A DNA stretch of 64,000 nt from Hominenteromicrobium mulieris. Lineage in GTDB: Bacteria; Bacillota; Clostridia; Oscillospirales; Acutalibacteraceae. The notes beneath the pieces were generated by a model, which worked only from the letters and a program-made list of their open reading frames with translations, did no database searches and was not told where the DNA came from. Where the stretch lies: positions 1 through 64,000 of the forward strand of contig JAJJOY010000002.1 of NCBI GenBank assembly GCA_021029595.1, given 5' to 3'. Below are positions 52,232 to 61,954 of the stretch, in pieces (position 1 is the first letter of the stretch; each line of letters begins with the position of its first letter). A program made the position numbers and the translations under genes.

Positions 52232-53406
52232 TATTTTATGAGGCGATATGTTTTGAGAAGCGCCACGCGCCGCTTGCCGATCTCGACACTTTTTCTAAGG
52301 CTCGTACAGTTTTGAATGCTTTCCTTACCGTAGCGTATAAGCCGCCTTCCCCATGCGGCAGGCAAGCTATGCGGCGCGCAATGCAGCGCTTTTGCAGAGG
52401 GGAACGCCGCACGCAGTACGGAAAAGCGCTCGCGTTTTCCTGCATTCTGCACAGCCGCCGCGTGCAGCGTCATGTTCGCACCGTGCAAGCGGCTTTTTTC
52501 TGCCGCACCGTGCACGCCGCCTGCCAAAATATCCTCTAAAAGCGCAGTCTCATCCGGCGCGGGGTGCACGCGAAGCAACGCTAAGCTTTCCGTTTTCTCA
52601 AAGCCGAGATATTTCTCGCCGATTTCAAAGAGCGCCGTCAAAAATTCGAGTGCCGAAAGCTTTTCGCAGCAGCGGCGCAAATACAGTTTATCAAGCTCCT
52701 TTTCATGCTTTTCGGCAAACAACAGCAAATCACACACCGCGCGAATGCCGCACCCGCCGTGCAGAAAGTGCTTTAAGCTGTGGCACAAAAGGTACAAAAA
52801 CGTCTCGTTCGCGCCAAACGTATAAATTTCTTCGCCCTGCACGAAAACAGTTTCCGTGCGCAGCTTTTCATGCGCAAAAAAGGCTTTCATGTGCCCGTAC
52901 GCATCGTTTTCCGGGAACGCCGCGCCGTGCAGTTCTAAAACGAGCGGACTGCCGGGCAGGTAAAATGTCTGTTCAAGCGGATCGACACTCTCCCCTGCTG
53001 TGCGGCAGCCGAGCCGCAATAAAGCATTGCGTGTGCGGTCAAATTCACCCGAAACCGCCAGTAAATCGACATCCGAGAACAGCCGCAGCTCCGGCTTCGG
53101 GTACAGCGCAGCGCACACCGGGCCTTTCAGCACGAGCGGATGCAATTTCATTTCGCGCAGCTTGCTGTAAAGCTGTAAAAATACCTGCGTTTTCAAAATC
53201 TGCTCTGCCGTTTGGCAAAACGCCATTCGCCGCGCAGTTTTCAGTGCATTGCCGCACGCATCAAGAACAAGCGGCAGCACGCCGTGGCGCACCGCCTGGC
53301 GCAAAAGCTCCGTCTGTGTTTCCTGCGGCAGCACACCGAGCGCCGCTTTTTCGTTATGTATCGCTGCTTTCAACGCGTTTAAAAGCAAACTATCCGCCTG
53401 TTTCAT
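52231..53406 (-). CDS. Nucleotidyltransferase-fold protein (NTP_transf_5 type)
   Basis: A 391-residue protein of the uncharacterised nucleotidyltransferase group (PF14907-like). It shows PLVLKGPVCAALYPKPELRL, then FSDVDLLA, which gives the G-[x]-S-x-D-x-D active-site pattern of the polymerase-beta fold. EIYTFGANETFLYLLCHSLKHF and GIRAVCDLLLFAE follow, the conserved His/Asp helices of this family. Members often occur in surface polysaccharide or lasso-peptide clusters, but this one is alone between unrelated genes. The substrate is unknown. RBS AAAAGGAG; a TGCTATACT extended -10 lies at 53440-53448. Confidence 0.85.
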   Translation of the reverse strand: MKQADSLLLNALKAAIHNEKAALGVLPQETQTELLRQAVRHGVLPLVLDACGNALKTARRMAFCQTAEQILKTQVFLQLYSKLREMKLHPLVLKGPVCAALYPKPELRLFSDVDLLAVSGEFDRTRNALLRLGCRTAGESVDPLEQTFYLPGSPLVLELHGAAFPENDAYGHMKAFFAHEKLRTETVFVQGEEIYTFGANETFLYLLCHSLKHFLHGGCGIRAVCDLLLFAEKHEKELDKLYLRRCCEKLSALEFLTALFEIGEKYLGFEKTESLALLRVHPAPDETALLEDILAGGVHGAAEKSRLHGANMTLHAAAVQNAGKRERFSVLRAAFPSAKALHCAPHSLPAAWGRRLIRYGKESIQNCTSLRKSVEIGKRRVALLKTYRLIK

Positions 53407-53470
53407 CGCCTGCTCCTTTTACTCGTCCGATATGTCCAAAGTATAGCAGGACAAAAACGCGCAATAAAAC

Positions 53471-53513
53471 GAAAAAAGGCGCCCACTGTGAAAAAGTCAC
53501 AAGCGAGCGCCTC
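53471..53513 (-). terminator. Terminator of the NCS2 permease gene
   Basis: AGGCGC/GCGCCT plus inner GTGAC/CAC pairs, followed by TTTTTT on the minus strand, 39 nt past the stop. Confidence 0.75.
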
Positions 53514-53551
53514 TTATGTTATCTCAAGCTAAAGTTCGTTTTATGTACGAA

Positions 53552-54997
53552 TTACATCGTAACAAAGACAAACTTAATGACGAAGAGCGCAGCGATAATG
53601 GTGATGCCGATGTCGTTCTTCTTGTACTTACCGGTGAAGAGCGTGATGAGCACATAAGCGATCGCGCCGATACCGATACCGTTGGAGATAGAGTAGGTCA
53701 GCGGCATCATGATGAGAGCGAGGAACGCCGGAACAGCGCTGCGCAGGTCGGACATGTCAACCTTTGCGAAGCCCTTCAACATCAGAACGCCGACATAAAT
53801 GAGTGCCGGAGCCGTAGCGCAGGTCGGAACAAGAGAAGCGACCGGGCTGAGGAACAGGCAAACCGCGAAGCAAATTGCAACAACAAGGCTCGTAAGGCCG
53901 GTTCTGCCGCCGGCGCCAACGCCAGCAGCGGACTCAACGAACGTGGTGCAGGTGGAAGTACCGCAAACAGCGCCCGCAACCGTTGCAACGGAGTCGCTGG
54001 TCATGCACTGGTTAACGTTGATCGGATCGCCGTTCTTATCCAGCATGTTTGCCTGAGAAGCGGTGCCGTACAGGGTGCCGATGGTGTCGAACATATCGAC
54101 GAGGCAGAACGTAACGATGAGCATGATTGCGGAGAAGATGCCGCCGAGCTCAGAGCCTGTGAACGCACGCTTCCAAGCGTCAGCCTGGAACACACCGGTG
54201 ATGCCGATGGAGCCGAAATCCTTAAAGGTCTGGCCGATCTGGCTCATGTCGAAGGTCGGGGTCGTGCCGGAAAGAAGATAGTACAGAACGGAAATGCCTG
54301 CGATGCTGATGAGCACGCCGCCCTTGACGTTGTGCTTTTCAAGAATTGCAATGACGAGCAGACCGAGGAATGCGAGGATAGCCGGCATAAATGCCTTTAC
54401 ACCTTCAACATCCGCAAAGAATGCGCCTGCCTTCAGTGCGCCGTGGATATCAACGAACTGAACGAGCGTGTACTGGTTAGTCTGGATGATGCCGACATTC
54501 TGGAAGCCGAGGAAAGCGATGAACAGACCGATACCGGCCGGGATTGCTTTCTTGAGGCAGTCCGGAAGAGCCTTTGCAACCTTGACACGGAGACCCGTGA
54601 CAGAGAACAGCAGGAAGACAATACCGGAAACCAGAATGATGACGAGGCCTGCATGGTAGCCCTTGATGACGTCGCCGCCGGAGATGATTTCCGGCAGAAT
54701 GAAGGATACGAAGAAGAAGGAGTTCAGACCCATGCCGCAAGCCTGTGCAAACGGCATCTTCGCATACAGAGCCATCAGCAGCGTACCGATGATTGCTGCC
54801 AGAATGGATGCGACATACACAGCGTTCCAAATCTGCTGGAAGGCCGGGTCGGCATCCGGAGCCAGATGGTTGAAGCTAACAATCTGGTTCGGGTTCGTGA
54901 CTACGATGTAAGCCATCGCGAAGAACGTCGTGAGACCGGCAATGATCTCTGTGCGGACGTTCGAGCCACGCTCGGAAATTTTGAAGAATTTGTCCAA
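53552..54997 (-). CDS. NCS2-family purine permease (PbuG/AzgA type)
   Basis: A 481-residue membrane protein with 12-14 helices. The N-terminal SERGSNVRTEIIAGLTTFFA, then MAYIVVTNPNQI is the hallmark of the AzgA/PbuG group, which takes up hypoxanthine, guanine or adenine with protons. CGTSTCTTFVESAAGVGAGG is the conserved substrate-site helix. It stands alone with its own promoter and terminator. I found no purine riboswitch in its 5' leader, unlike many homologues. The RBS AGGAGAG lies upstream of the start. Confidence 0.93.
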   Translation of the reverse strand: MDKFFKISERGSNVRTEIIAGLTTFFAMAYIVVTNPNQIVSFNHLAPDADPAFQQIWNAVYVASILAAIIGTLLMALYAKMPFAQACGMGLNSFFFVSFILPEIISGGDVIKGYHAGLVIILVSGIVFLLFSVTGLRVKVAKALPDCLKKAIPAGIGLFIAFLGFQNVGIIQTNQYTLVQFVDIHGALKAGAFFADVEGVKAFMPAILAFLGLLVIAILEKHNVKGGVLISIAGISVLYYLLSGTTPTFDMSQIGQTFKDFGSIGITGVFQADAWKRAFTGSELGGIFSAIMLIVTFCLVDMFDTIGTLYGTASQANMLDKNGDPINVNQCMTSDSVATVAGAVCGTSTCTTFVESAAGVGAGGRTGLTSLVVAICFAVCLFLSPVASLVPTCATAPALIYVGVLMLKGFAKVDMSDLRSAVPAFLALIMMPLTYSISNGIGIGAIAYVLITLFTGKYKKNDIGITIIAALFVIKFVFVTM

Positions 54998-55002
54998 GGA
55001 TG

Positions 55003-55316
55003 TTCACTCTCCTATAAATTAAAGAATTTCCTGTTCTTCGTTTTTTTGACCAGTTATGGTTTGCACACATCGGAAAAACAGGAATTGTTACCTATAGTAT
55101 AGCCTCTAATTTTGCGAAAATCAAGAGAAAACCGAATAAAAAGTCACATTTTGTTCATAAGCTGTTTATGATTTGGAAAAAAAGAGTTTTTTGTGCATTT
55201 CGGCTAAGGCTATCCTGTATTTTGCTGTTTTTCTCGAATTGCACTGCCGTTTTTGCGTTTTAAAATGCGCTTCTTTTTGATCACCTATAAAGTTTTCATG
55301 AATATGCCCCTATCGC
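55003..55316. other. Divergent intergenic region between the purine permease and secA
   Basis: Holds the permease promoter and, further right, only AT-rich sequence with no frame or structure worth calling. No riboswitch seen. Confidence 0.5.
55096..55124 (-). promoter_or_regulatory. Promoter of the NCS2 permease gene
   Basis: TTGATT (55119-55124), 17-bp spacer, TATACT (55096-55101) on the minus strand. Confidence 0.65.
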
Positions 55317-55346
55317 TTGCTTTTTTATGCTGTTCCATGCTATACT
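55317..55346 (+). promoter_or_regulatory. Promoter of secA
   Basis: TTGCTT (55317-55322), 18-bp spacer ending ATGC, TATACT (55341-55346), 58 bp before the secA ATG. The TGC before the -10 gives an extended -10 element. Confidence 0.6.
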
Positions 55347-55403
55347 GATTTATATGCCGCGCGCGGGGAATCCGCGCGAAAGAAAGGAAAGTGTTCCCGA
55401 ACC

Positions 55404-58151
55404 ATGAACCTACTCACAAAGCTGTTCGGCAGCTACAGCAAGAAAGAATTAAAGCGCATTGAACCGCTTAAGCAAGCGGTGCTCGCGCTCGATGACAAAT
55501 ACACAAAAATGACAGATGAGGAGTTGAAGGGCCAGACCGCCGTGTTGAAAGAGCGCCTCTCCCTTGGCTCTTCCCTTGACGACATCCTGCCCGAAGCGTT
55601 TGCAACGTGCCGTGAAGCCATGTGGCGTGTGCTCTCCATCAAGCCGTTCCCGGTACAGATTATCGGCGGCATCATTTTGCATCAAGGTCGCATCGCCGAG
55701 ATGAAGACCGGCGAAGGCAAGACGTTCACCGCTGCCCTCCCGGCGTACCTCAACGCTTTAAGCGGCAAGGGTGTGCACATCGTCACCGTCAACGATTACC
55801 TTGCAAAATATCAGGGCGAAATGATGGCGCGTGTGTTCAACTACCTCGGCCTCACCGTAGGCCTTGCCATCCCCGGCATGGAGCCGGACGAAAAGAAAAA
55901 AGCCTACGCCTGCGACATCACATACGCAACGAACAATGAGATCGGCTTTGACTACCTGCGTGACAACATGGTCACGTACAAAGAACGCAAGGTGCAGCGC
56001 GGCCATAACTTCGCCATCGTGGACGAGGTGGACTCCATCCTCATCGATGAGGCGCGTACCCCGCTCATCATTTCCGGTCAGGGCGAGCAGTCCACGGAGC
56101 TTTACAACGTCGCCGACCGCTTCGCAAAGACCCTGCGCCCCATCCGCGTGGCGGAGACGAACGAAAAGGAAGACAATGACGAGATCTACGAGGATTACGA
56201 TTATATCATCAACGAAAAGCAGAAGACCGCAACGCTCACCAAGCGCGGCGTAAAAAAAGCCGAGCAGTTCTTCAGCTTGGAAAACCTCACGGACCCGGAC
56301 AACATCACCATTCAGCACCACATCAATCAGGCGATCAAGGCGAACGGCATCATGCAGCGCGATATCGATTACGTCGTGCGCGACGGCGAAGTCATCATCG
56401 TTGATGAATTCACCGGCCGTCTGATGTACGGCAGACGCTACAACGAAGGTCTGCACCAGGCCATTGAAGCGAAGGAAGGCGTGAAAATCGCGCGCGAAAG
56501 CAAAACGCTTGCAACCATCACGTTCCAGAATTTCTTCCGCCTTTACAACAAGCTCTCCGGCATGACCGGCACGGCCATGACCGAGGAATCCGAGTTCAGC
56601 GAAATTTACAAACTGGACGTTGTAGAGATTCCGACAAACAAGCCGATGATTCGTGAAGACTGCCCGGACGTTGTTTACAAAACCGAAAAGGGCAAGTTCA
56701 ATGCCGTTATCAACGACATCATTGAGCACCACGAAAAAGGCCAGCCGGTGCTGGTCGGTACCATCACGATTGAAAAATCCGAGCAGCTCAGCGCCATGCT
56801 GAAGCGCCGCGGCATCAAGCACGAAGTGCTGAACGCAAAGTACCATGAAAAAGAAGCCGAAATCGTCGCACAGGCAGGCCGTAAGGGCGCCGTGACCATC
56901 GCAACGAACATGGCCGGCCGTGGTACAGATATTCTGCTCGGCGGTAACGCAGAGTTTATGGCGCGTGCCGAAATGCGCCGCATGCAGTTCTCCGAGGAGC
57001 TTATCGGTGAGGCTTCCGCCTACGGCTACACGGACGATGAAGAGATTTTGAATGCCCGCAAGACCTTTGCGGAGCTCAACAAAAAATACAAAGCGGAGAT
57101 TGCGCCGGAGGCAGAGGAAGTTCGCAAGCTCGGCGGCCTGTACATCATCGGCACGGAGCGCCACGAATCTCGCCGTATCGATAACCAGCTGCGCGGCCGT
57201 GCGGGCCGTCAGGGCGATCCCGGTAAGAGCCGCTTCTACATCTCTCTTGAAGACGACCTCATGCGTCTGTTCGGCGGCGACCGCATCCAGACCATTATGG
57301 ACCGCCTGAATGTGGACGAGGACATGCCGATCGAAGCGTCTATCCTCTCCAACACCATCGAAAACGCACAGAAGAAAGTCGAGGGCAGAAACTTTGCCAT
57401 TCGTAAGAACGTTCTGCAGTATGACGACGTGATGAACCGCCAGCGCGAGATCATCTATGAGCAGCGTGACCGTGTGCTGAACGGCGACAACGTGAAGCCG
57501 CAGATTATGTCCATGATCGATCAGGCCATCGAAGCGAACGTCAAGCGCTTCTTGCCGGAGAACACCCTGCACGACGACTGGGATCTCCGCGGTCTGCGCG
57601 ACCACTACCTCGGCTGGATGGTCAATCCGGATGAGCTGCACTATGAGGGTCAGGCGTTTGAGGATCTCGAGCAGCAAACGGTCATCGATTTTCTCAAGGA
57701 GCGTGCGCACAAGCTTTACGACCTGCGTGAGAAGGCGTTCACCCCGCCGATCATGCGTGAAGTGGAGCGCGTGGTGCTGCTGAAGAACGTCGATACGCAG
57801 TGGATGGATCACATTGATGCGATGGATGAGCTCCAGAAGGGCATCCGCCTGCGCGCCTACGGCCAGCAAGACCCGGTCATTGCATACCGCGAAGAGGGCT
57901 TTGACATGTTTGACGCGATGATCGACACGATCCGCGAGAATACCGCCCGCATGATTCTGACTGTGCGCCTGAAGACGCCGGAAGCACCGAAGCGTGAAGC
58001 CGTCGCCAAGGAGACCGGCACAACATCCTCCGATACGCCGGCCGTCAAGCAGCCGGTGCGCAAAAACGGCAAAAAGCCCGGCAGAAACGACCCGTGCCCG
58101 TGCGGCAGCGGCAAGAAATACAAGAAATGCTGCGGCAGAAATGAATCCTAA
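55404..58151 (+). CDS. secA: Protein translocase motor ATPase SecA
   Basis: A 915-residue SecA, which drives secreted proteins through SecYEG. It shows Walker [20 protein letters not shown], the [16 protein letters not shown] helicase motif, [23 protein letters not shown] and the [12 protein letters not shown] arginine-finger region. The C-terminal zinc domain [14 protein letters not shown] binds SecB-like partners or ribosomes. I use the ATG at 55404 ([10 protein letters not shown], preceded by AAAGGAAAG) rather than the longer frame from 55317, which would begin inside the promoter. A GNAT gene follows after 3 nt. Confidence 0.97.
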   Translation: MNLLTKLFGSYSKKELKRIEPLKQAVLALDDKYTKMTDEELKGQTAVLKERLSLGSSLDDILPEAFATCREAMWRVLSIKPFPVQIIGGIILHQGRIAEMKTGEGKTFTAALPAYLNALSGKGVHIVTVNDYLAKYQGEMMARVFNYLGLTVGLAIPGMEPDEKKKAYACDITYATNNEIGFDYLRDNMVTYKERKVQRGHNFAIVDEVDSILIDEARTPLIISGQGEQSTELYNVADRFAKTLRPIRVAETNEKEDNDEIYEDYDYIINEKQKTATLTKRGVKKAEQFFSLENLTDPDNITIQHHINQAIKANGIMQRDIDYVVRDGEVIIVDEFTGRLMYGRRYNEGLHQAIEAKEGVKIARESKTLATITFQNFFRLYNKLSGMTGTAMTEESEFSEIYKLDVVEIPTNKPMIREDCPDVVYKTEKGKFNAVINDIIEHHEKGQPVLVGTITIEKSEQLSAMLKRRGIKHEVLNAKYHEKEAEIVAQAGRKGAVTIATNMAGRGTDILLGGNAEFMARAEMRRMQFSEELIGEASAYGYTDDEEILNARKTFAELNKKYKAEIAPEAEEVRKLGGLYIIGTERHESRRIDNQLRGRAGRQGDPGKSRFYISLEDDLMRLFGGDRIQTIMDRLNVDEDMPIEASILSNTIENAQKKVEGRNFAIRKNVLQYDDVMNRQREIIYEQRDRVLNGDNVKPQIMSMIDQAIEANVKRFLPENTLHDDWDLRGLRDHYLGWMVNPDELHYEGQAFEDLEQQTVIDFLKERAHKLYDLREKAFTPPIMREVERVVLLKNVDTQWMDHIDAMDELQKGIRLRAYGQQDPVIAYREEGFDMFDAMIDTIRENTARMILTVRLKTPEAPKREAVAKETGTTSSDTPAVKQPVRKNGKKPGRNDPCPCGSGKKYKKCCGRNES

Positions 58152-58154
58152 TTC

Positions 58155-58796
58155 ATGATCAAATCTATGAAAGACGTAGCTTCTTTACATTTAGATAATC
58201 ACGACAGCCGTTTGAAGTACTACCATCTGTTCATGACCATGCCGGCGAAAACGGAAATTCCGCATTACGATCTGCCCGCGGGGTATTCGTTCACAACCTA
58301 CACCCCCGGCGACCGCGATACGTGGATTGAGATTGAAAAATCGGCGAAAGAATTTTCGACTTTTGAGGAAGGCGTGGACGCGTGGCAGCGCTACTACGGC
58401 AAGCACGAAGACGTTCTGCCCGACAGAATGTTCTTCATCGTCGACCCGAACGGCAAGAAGGTTGCGACCGCAACGGCGTTTTTCGATGAAAAGCTGCCCG
58501 GTGGCTGGCTGCATTGGGTTTCCGTAAGCCGCGACGCGCAAGGCAAGGGACTTTCCCGCCCGCTCATCGCGCACACGCTGCACCGTTTGCAGGCGCTCGG
58601 CTACAAAGAGCTGTTCGTGCCCACCCAGACCACCACGTGGGTCGCCGCAAAGCTGTACCTTGATTTCGGCTTCCGTCCCGTTCCGGAGAATTTGGAAGAA
58701 GATCATTTCGGTTGGCGCATGCTGAAAACGCTGACCGACCACCCGGCATTGAAAGAGCTGGAACCCGTCGAGGTTGACGAATTACTGAATGAATAA
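58155..58796 (+). CDS. GNAT-family N-acetyltransferase
   Basis: A 213-residue protein. The C-terminal half (about 95-190) is a GNAT fold: WLHWVSVSRDAQGKGLSRPL has the acetyl-CoA-binding R/Q-x-x-G-x-G/A pattern, followed by FVPTQTTTWVAAKLYLDFGF. The N-terminal part is less typical. The acceptor is unknown. It starts 3 nt after the secA stop and lacks a strong RBS, so it is probably translated by coupling to secA. A start at 58167 (second Met) is also possible. Confidence 0.82.
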   Translation: MIKSMKDVASLHLDNHDSRLKYYHLFMTMPAKTEIPHYDLPAGYSFTTYTPGDRDTWIEIEKSAKEFSTFEEGVDAWQRYYGKHEDVLPDRMFFIVDPNGKKVATATAFFDEKLPGGWLHWVSVSRDAQGKGLSRPLIAHTLHRLQALGYKELFVPTQTTTWVAAKLYLDFGFRPVPENLEEDHFGWRMLKTLTDHPALKELEPVEVDELLNE

Positions 58797-58838
58797 GGAA
58801 GCCCTCACACCGCCTGTTTTCCGAAAGGGGGTATGCAC

Positions 58839-59324
58839 ATGAAAAAGCGTTTATTGTCCGTTTTGATTCTGCTCGGTTTGCTGCTCTTGCTTTCCGGCTG
58901 TGCGGCGCACAAGGTCGATGTGCCTGCACTTGAATTCGGCGGCACAGAGGGCGACGTTTCCGTGCTGCGGCTCTATTTTGACGGCGATTCCCCTGTTTTT
59001 CTTGAAAACGGTTTTACCGACCTCTGTGACCTGTACGTCACCGGGCAGTATAGGCACGTATTTGACCTTGAGGTGCTCGAAACGACGGATACGGAGACCA
59101 TTTACGAGTTGCCGCGAAGCTACGACCTGCTCGACAATGTGACGGGCATTTTGATTTACAGCGATTACGCTTATGCCGCCGTGCGTGAGGACAGCAATTT
59201 GCGCCTGCATCCGCTTTCCCCCGGTGCGCCGGAGAAAACTTGGGAGGATTTTTATACCGCCGCGCAGAGCTATGCCAAAACGCACTCCGAGCTTTCGGGT
59301 GTGGAAAACTACGGGTTCGATTAA
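58839..59324 (+). CDS. Small lipoprotein of unknown function
   Basis: A 161-residue protein with a signal peptide of 15 hydrophobic residues and lipobox LLSGC (Cys about 21). The mature part is acidic and beta-rich (VSVLRLYFDGDSPVF), with no motif that I recognise. I use the ATG at 58839 because AAAGGGGGT is 8 nt before it; the ATG at 58833 is too close to the RBS. It is the last gene of the secA group, 42 nt after the GNAT gene, and probably anchored outside the cell. Confidence 0.75.
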   Translation: MKKRLLSVLILLGLLLLLSGCAAHKVDVPALEFGGTEGDVSVLRLYFDGDSPVFLENGFTDLCDLYVTGQYRHVFDLEVLETTDTETIYELPRSYDLLDNVTGILIYSDYAYAAVREDSNLRLHPLSPGAPEKTWEDFYTAAQSYAKTHSELSGVENYGFD

Positions 59325-59342
59325 ATTTAATTTAAGCATGAC

Positions 59343-59379
59343 AAAAGCCCTACCGGGAATTTTCTCGGCAGGGCTTTGC
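59343..59379. terminator. Terminator between the lipoprotein and epimerase genes
   Basis: AAAAGCCCT/AGGGCTTT stem with T-runs on both sides; the convergent genes end 18 and 9 nt from it. Probably serves both strands. Confidence 0.75.
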
Positions 59380-59388
59380 TGTTGCTGT

Positions 59389-60600
59389 TTACTTTTCCAG
59401 TGCCTCGCAGCGCTCGTAAATTTCAAACGCGGCTCTGGCGTTGTGGTACGGGCACTTCCACGGGCCGCACAGCAGGTGCGAATTTTCCTCGTCCGGGGAA
59501 TTTTTACCGCTTGCAAACCACTCGCCCGCCGGGCCGTTGATGATTTCGGCTTTGATGTATGCCCAGCTCTTCAGCGCGGAATCGAGATACTTCTCGTCGC
59601 CCGTAATCTGCCATGCGTTCACGCTGCCGACAACGGCTTCCGCCTGCACCCACCAGACCTTATTCGGCACAGCGATGCCGCCTTCTTCGTGACCCTCGTC
59701 AAACAGACCTCCGTCCGTATCCATGCCGTGGCTCAGCGTGAAGTTCACCATGTTGATGGCGACCTCCTTCGCTTCCTCAAGGAGCTTTTCCGCACGGGCT
59801 TTATCTGCGCCGTACTTTTCGAGCACTTCGGCAGCTTCCGTCAACAGCCAGGAACCCTCAATGTCATGGCCGAACGAAACCTCGCCCGGCAGCGGCTCCA
59901 TTTTATCGTTGAAGAACATGACAAAATGGTGGTGCTCGGTGTCGTAAATTCTGCGTGCGGTGATCTCGATGAGGTTCACAAGGCTCTCCTCCACGCAGGC
60001 ATCGTGGCGAATACGGAAGTAGCACGTCATCGGCTCCAGAATGTGGATGTGCGTGTTCATGGAAAGGTTGCCCGCCTCCGTAATGGCGCCGTTGCTGCTG
60101 CCCGTGCCGCGTGCGTTTTCAAGGTAATAGTTGCCCTCTTTGCACACGTTTTCGATGTAATCATACGTCATATCGGCATATCTGCGTGCTTCCTCGCTGC
60201 CCGTTGCGCGGACGTACTCGGAGAACGCATACAGCAAAAAGCCCTGGCCGTAGGTCATTTTCGTGTCGTCTTCCACAGAGCCGTCTGCGTGCAGCATCCA
60301 GAAACCGCCGCCGTTTTTGTGGTCCCAGAAGCGCTCAACGATGTAGTTAAACGCGCGGTCGGCGAGCTCCTTATACTTCTCGTCGCCGAAAATGCGGTAC
60401 GCGCCCGCAAATGTCCACAGCAAACGTGCATTCAGCACGAGGCCCTTGGACGCGTCCTTGTGAATAACCTTATCGACCGTCACGGCGCCGTAAAAGCCGC
60501 CGTTTTCATGATCGATGGTATATTGCTCCCAGAACGGGAAAATAGAACCGTGCAGCAAATCCTCTTTCATTTCATCGCGCAGCTTTAAAAGCTTTTCCAT
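59389..60600 (-). CDS. Cellobiose/mannobiose 2-epimerase-like enzyme (AGE family)
   Basis: A 403-residue (alpha/alpha)6-barrel of the N-acylglucosamine 2-epimerase superfamily. Motifs match cellobiose 2-epimerases (EC 5.1.3.11): IFPFWEQYTIDHENGGFYG at the N-terminus, NTHIHILEPMTCYFR with a catalytic His, VSFGHDIEGSWLL with the second His, and GPWKCPYHNARAAFEIY at the end. The reaction turns the reducing-end glucose of a beta-1,4-disaccharide into mannose or the reverse. I chose ATG 60600 because AAAGGGTG lies 6 nt before it; a GTG at 60609 is also in frame. AGE itself or another isomerase of the fold cannot be excluded. Confidence 0.85.
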   Translation of the reverse strand: MEKLLKLRDEMKEDLLHGSIFPFWEQYTIDHENGGFYGAVTVDKVIHKDASKGLVLNARLLWTFAGAYRIFGDEKYKELADRAFNYIVERFWDHKNGGGFWMLHADGSVEDDTKMTYGQGFLLYAFSEYVRATGSEEARRYADMTYDYIENVCKEGNYYLENARGTGSSNGAITEAGNLSMNTHIHILEPMTCYFRIRHDACVEESLVNLIEITARRIYDTEHHHFVMFFNDKMEPLPGEVSFGHDIEGSWLLTEAAEVLEKYGADKARAEKLLEEAKEVAINMVNFTLSHGMDTDGGLFDEGHEEGGIAVPNKVWWVQAEAVVGSVNAWQITGDEKYLDSALKSWAYIKAEIINGPAGEWFASGKNSPDEENSHLLCGPWKCPYHNARAAFEIYERCEALEK

Positions 60601-60630
60601 CACTTTCACCCTTTCAAATCACTATAAATT

Positions 60631-60674
60631 TAAAGCAGCGACTCGGCTGAACGAAGCCAAAAGCCGCTGCTTTA
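60631..60674 (-). terminator. Terminator of the alr transcript
   Basis: AAAGCAGCG/CGCTGCTTT stem directly after the alr stop codon, followed by AAATTTATAG on the minus strand; the T-run is weak, so read-through into the epimerase gene is possible. Confidence 0.6.
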
Positions 60675-60677
60675 CAA

Positions 60678-61871
60678 TCAATATTTGTCCAAAATACAGT
60701 CCAGAACACTGACTTCTTTGCCGTTTTTCATGTAGACGCGTGTGACGCGCTTTGAGATGTCGCACACCACTTCGTAGTGGATTGTCTCCATGATGCCGGC
60801 AATTTCCGCCGCGGTGATCTCATCCTCGCCGTCGCGACCGATGAGCGTTACGGTATCCCCTACCTTCGCCTGCGGCACGGCGGAAACATCCACCATGCAC
60901 TGGTCCATGCAGACTTTACCTAAAATCGGGCAGCGCGTGCCGTGAATGAGCACACTGCCGCGGTTCGAAAGCCTGCGGGAGTAGCCGTCCGCGTAGCCGA
61001 CCGGAATGGTCGCGACGCGCATGCGTTCCTTTGCGGTGAATGTGCGGTCGTAACTGATGTCCGATCCGGGCTCAATCTCCTTCACGTGCGAAATGACGGA
61101 GTGCAGGCTGAGCACCGGGCGGAAATCCGCGTGATGCTCCACGCAGAGCGACGGTTCCATGCCGTATAAAATCACGCCCGCACGCACCATATCGAGGTGC
61201 ATCTCGGGGTAATCGAGGATTGCACCGCTGTTCGCGCAGTGGTGAATTTTAAACGTGACGCCCTGCTTTTCAAGCTCCGCGATGAGCGCCATAAAGCACG
61301 AGAACTGCTTCAAGGTAAATGCCTTGCCATTCTCGCCACCATCTGCCACGGCAAAATGCGTGAAGATGCCCTCCGGGATAAGCCCCGGGCGGCGGCACGC
61401 TTCTGCCACAACGCTTACGGCCTCTTTGTCGCGCTCAATGTCCTGAAAATAGAATCCGAGGCGGCTCATGCCGGTATCAACCTTGACGTGAATCTTCACC
61501 TTAACGCCGCTTTTTACGGCGTTTTCGGAGAGCGCCGCGCAGTATTCTGCAGAATACGCGCACTGCGCAATGTCGTTTTCGGCAAGCACGTCTGCGGCTT
61601 CCGCCGGGGTATAGCCCAGCACGAGCAGCGGCAGCTTGATGCCCGCACGACGCACCTGCAAGGCTTCCTCAATGTTGGAAAGCGCCAGCCAGTCTGCGCC
61701 GAGGGCTTCGTATTCCTCTGCCATGCGCACCGCGCCGTGCCCGTAGGCATCCGCCTTAATCACACAGCAGACCATCGACCGGTTGCCGACATAGCGGCGA
61801 ATTTCCTTAAAATTGTGCGCCGCCGCGTCGAGGTCGATCTGCGCCCATGTTCTTTTCTGTAAAATGTCCAT
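60678..61871 (-). CDS. alr: Alanine racemase
   Basis: A 397-residue PLP enzyme that makes D-alanine for the cell wall. Lys39 in VIKADAYGHG binds PLP, and the second active-site Tyr lies in PGSDISYDRTF. RAGVILYGMEPSL and RCPILGKVCMDQCMVDVS are conserved core motifs. I use the ATG at 61871 with AAGGA 9-10 nt upstream; the frame is open 17 codons further, without an RBS. It follows purL on the same strand, with an 83-nt gap. Confidence 0.94.
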   Translation of the reverse strand: MDILQKRTWAQIDLDAAAHNFKEIRRYVGNRSMVCCVIKADAYGHGAVRMAEEYEALGADWLALSNIEEALQVRRAGIKLPLLVLGYTPAEAADVLAENDIAQCAYSAEYCAALSENAVKSGVKVKIHVKVDTGMSRLGFYFQDIERDKEAVSVVAEACRRPGLIPEGIFTHFAVADGGENGKAFTLKQFSCFMALIAELEKQGVTFKIHHCANSGAILDYPEMHLDMVRAGVILYGMEPSLCVEHHADFRPVLSLHSVISHVKEIEPGSDISYDRTFTAKERMRVATIPVGYADGYSRRLSNRGSVLIHGTRCPILGKVCMDQCMVDVSAVPQAKVGDTVTLIGRDGEDEITAAEIAGIMETIHYEVVCDISKRVTRVYMKNGKEVSVLDCILDKY

Positions 61872-61954
61872 AACCAAATTGTCCTTATACGCGGCTGCGC
61901 GGGCAGCATTTTGCCCGCGCATACCGGAATTTTATAAGGCGTTTCTGCCTTTTA

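Noticed and set aside
55003-55095. Purine riboswitch before the NCS2 permease gene
   Set aside because: Common in front of such permeases, but the leader is short and lacks the conserved core.
53516-55102. 528-codon plus-strand frame opposite the NCS2 permease gene
   Set aside because: Very rich in Asp, Arg, Asn and Glu, as expected from the reverse of a membrane protein gene; the permease motifs on the other strand are unambiguous.
55758-57869. 703-codon open frame on the minus strand across secA
   Set aside because: It is the antisense shadow of secA, produced by the gene's codon bias. It has no RBS and no recognisable motif, and secA is certain.
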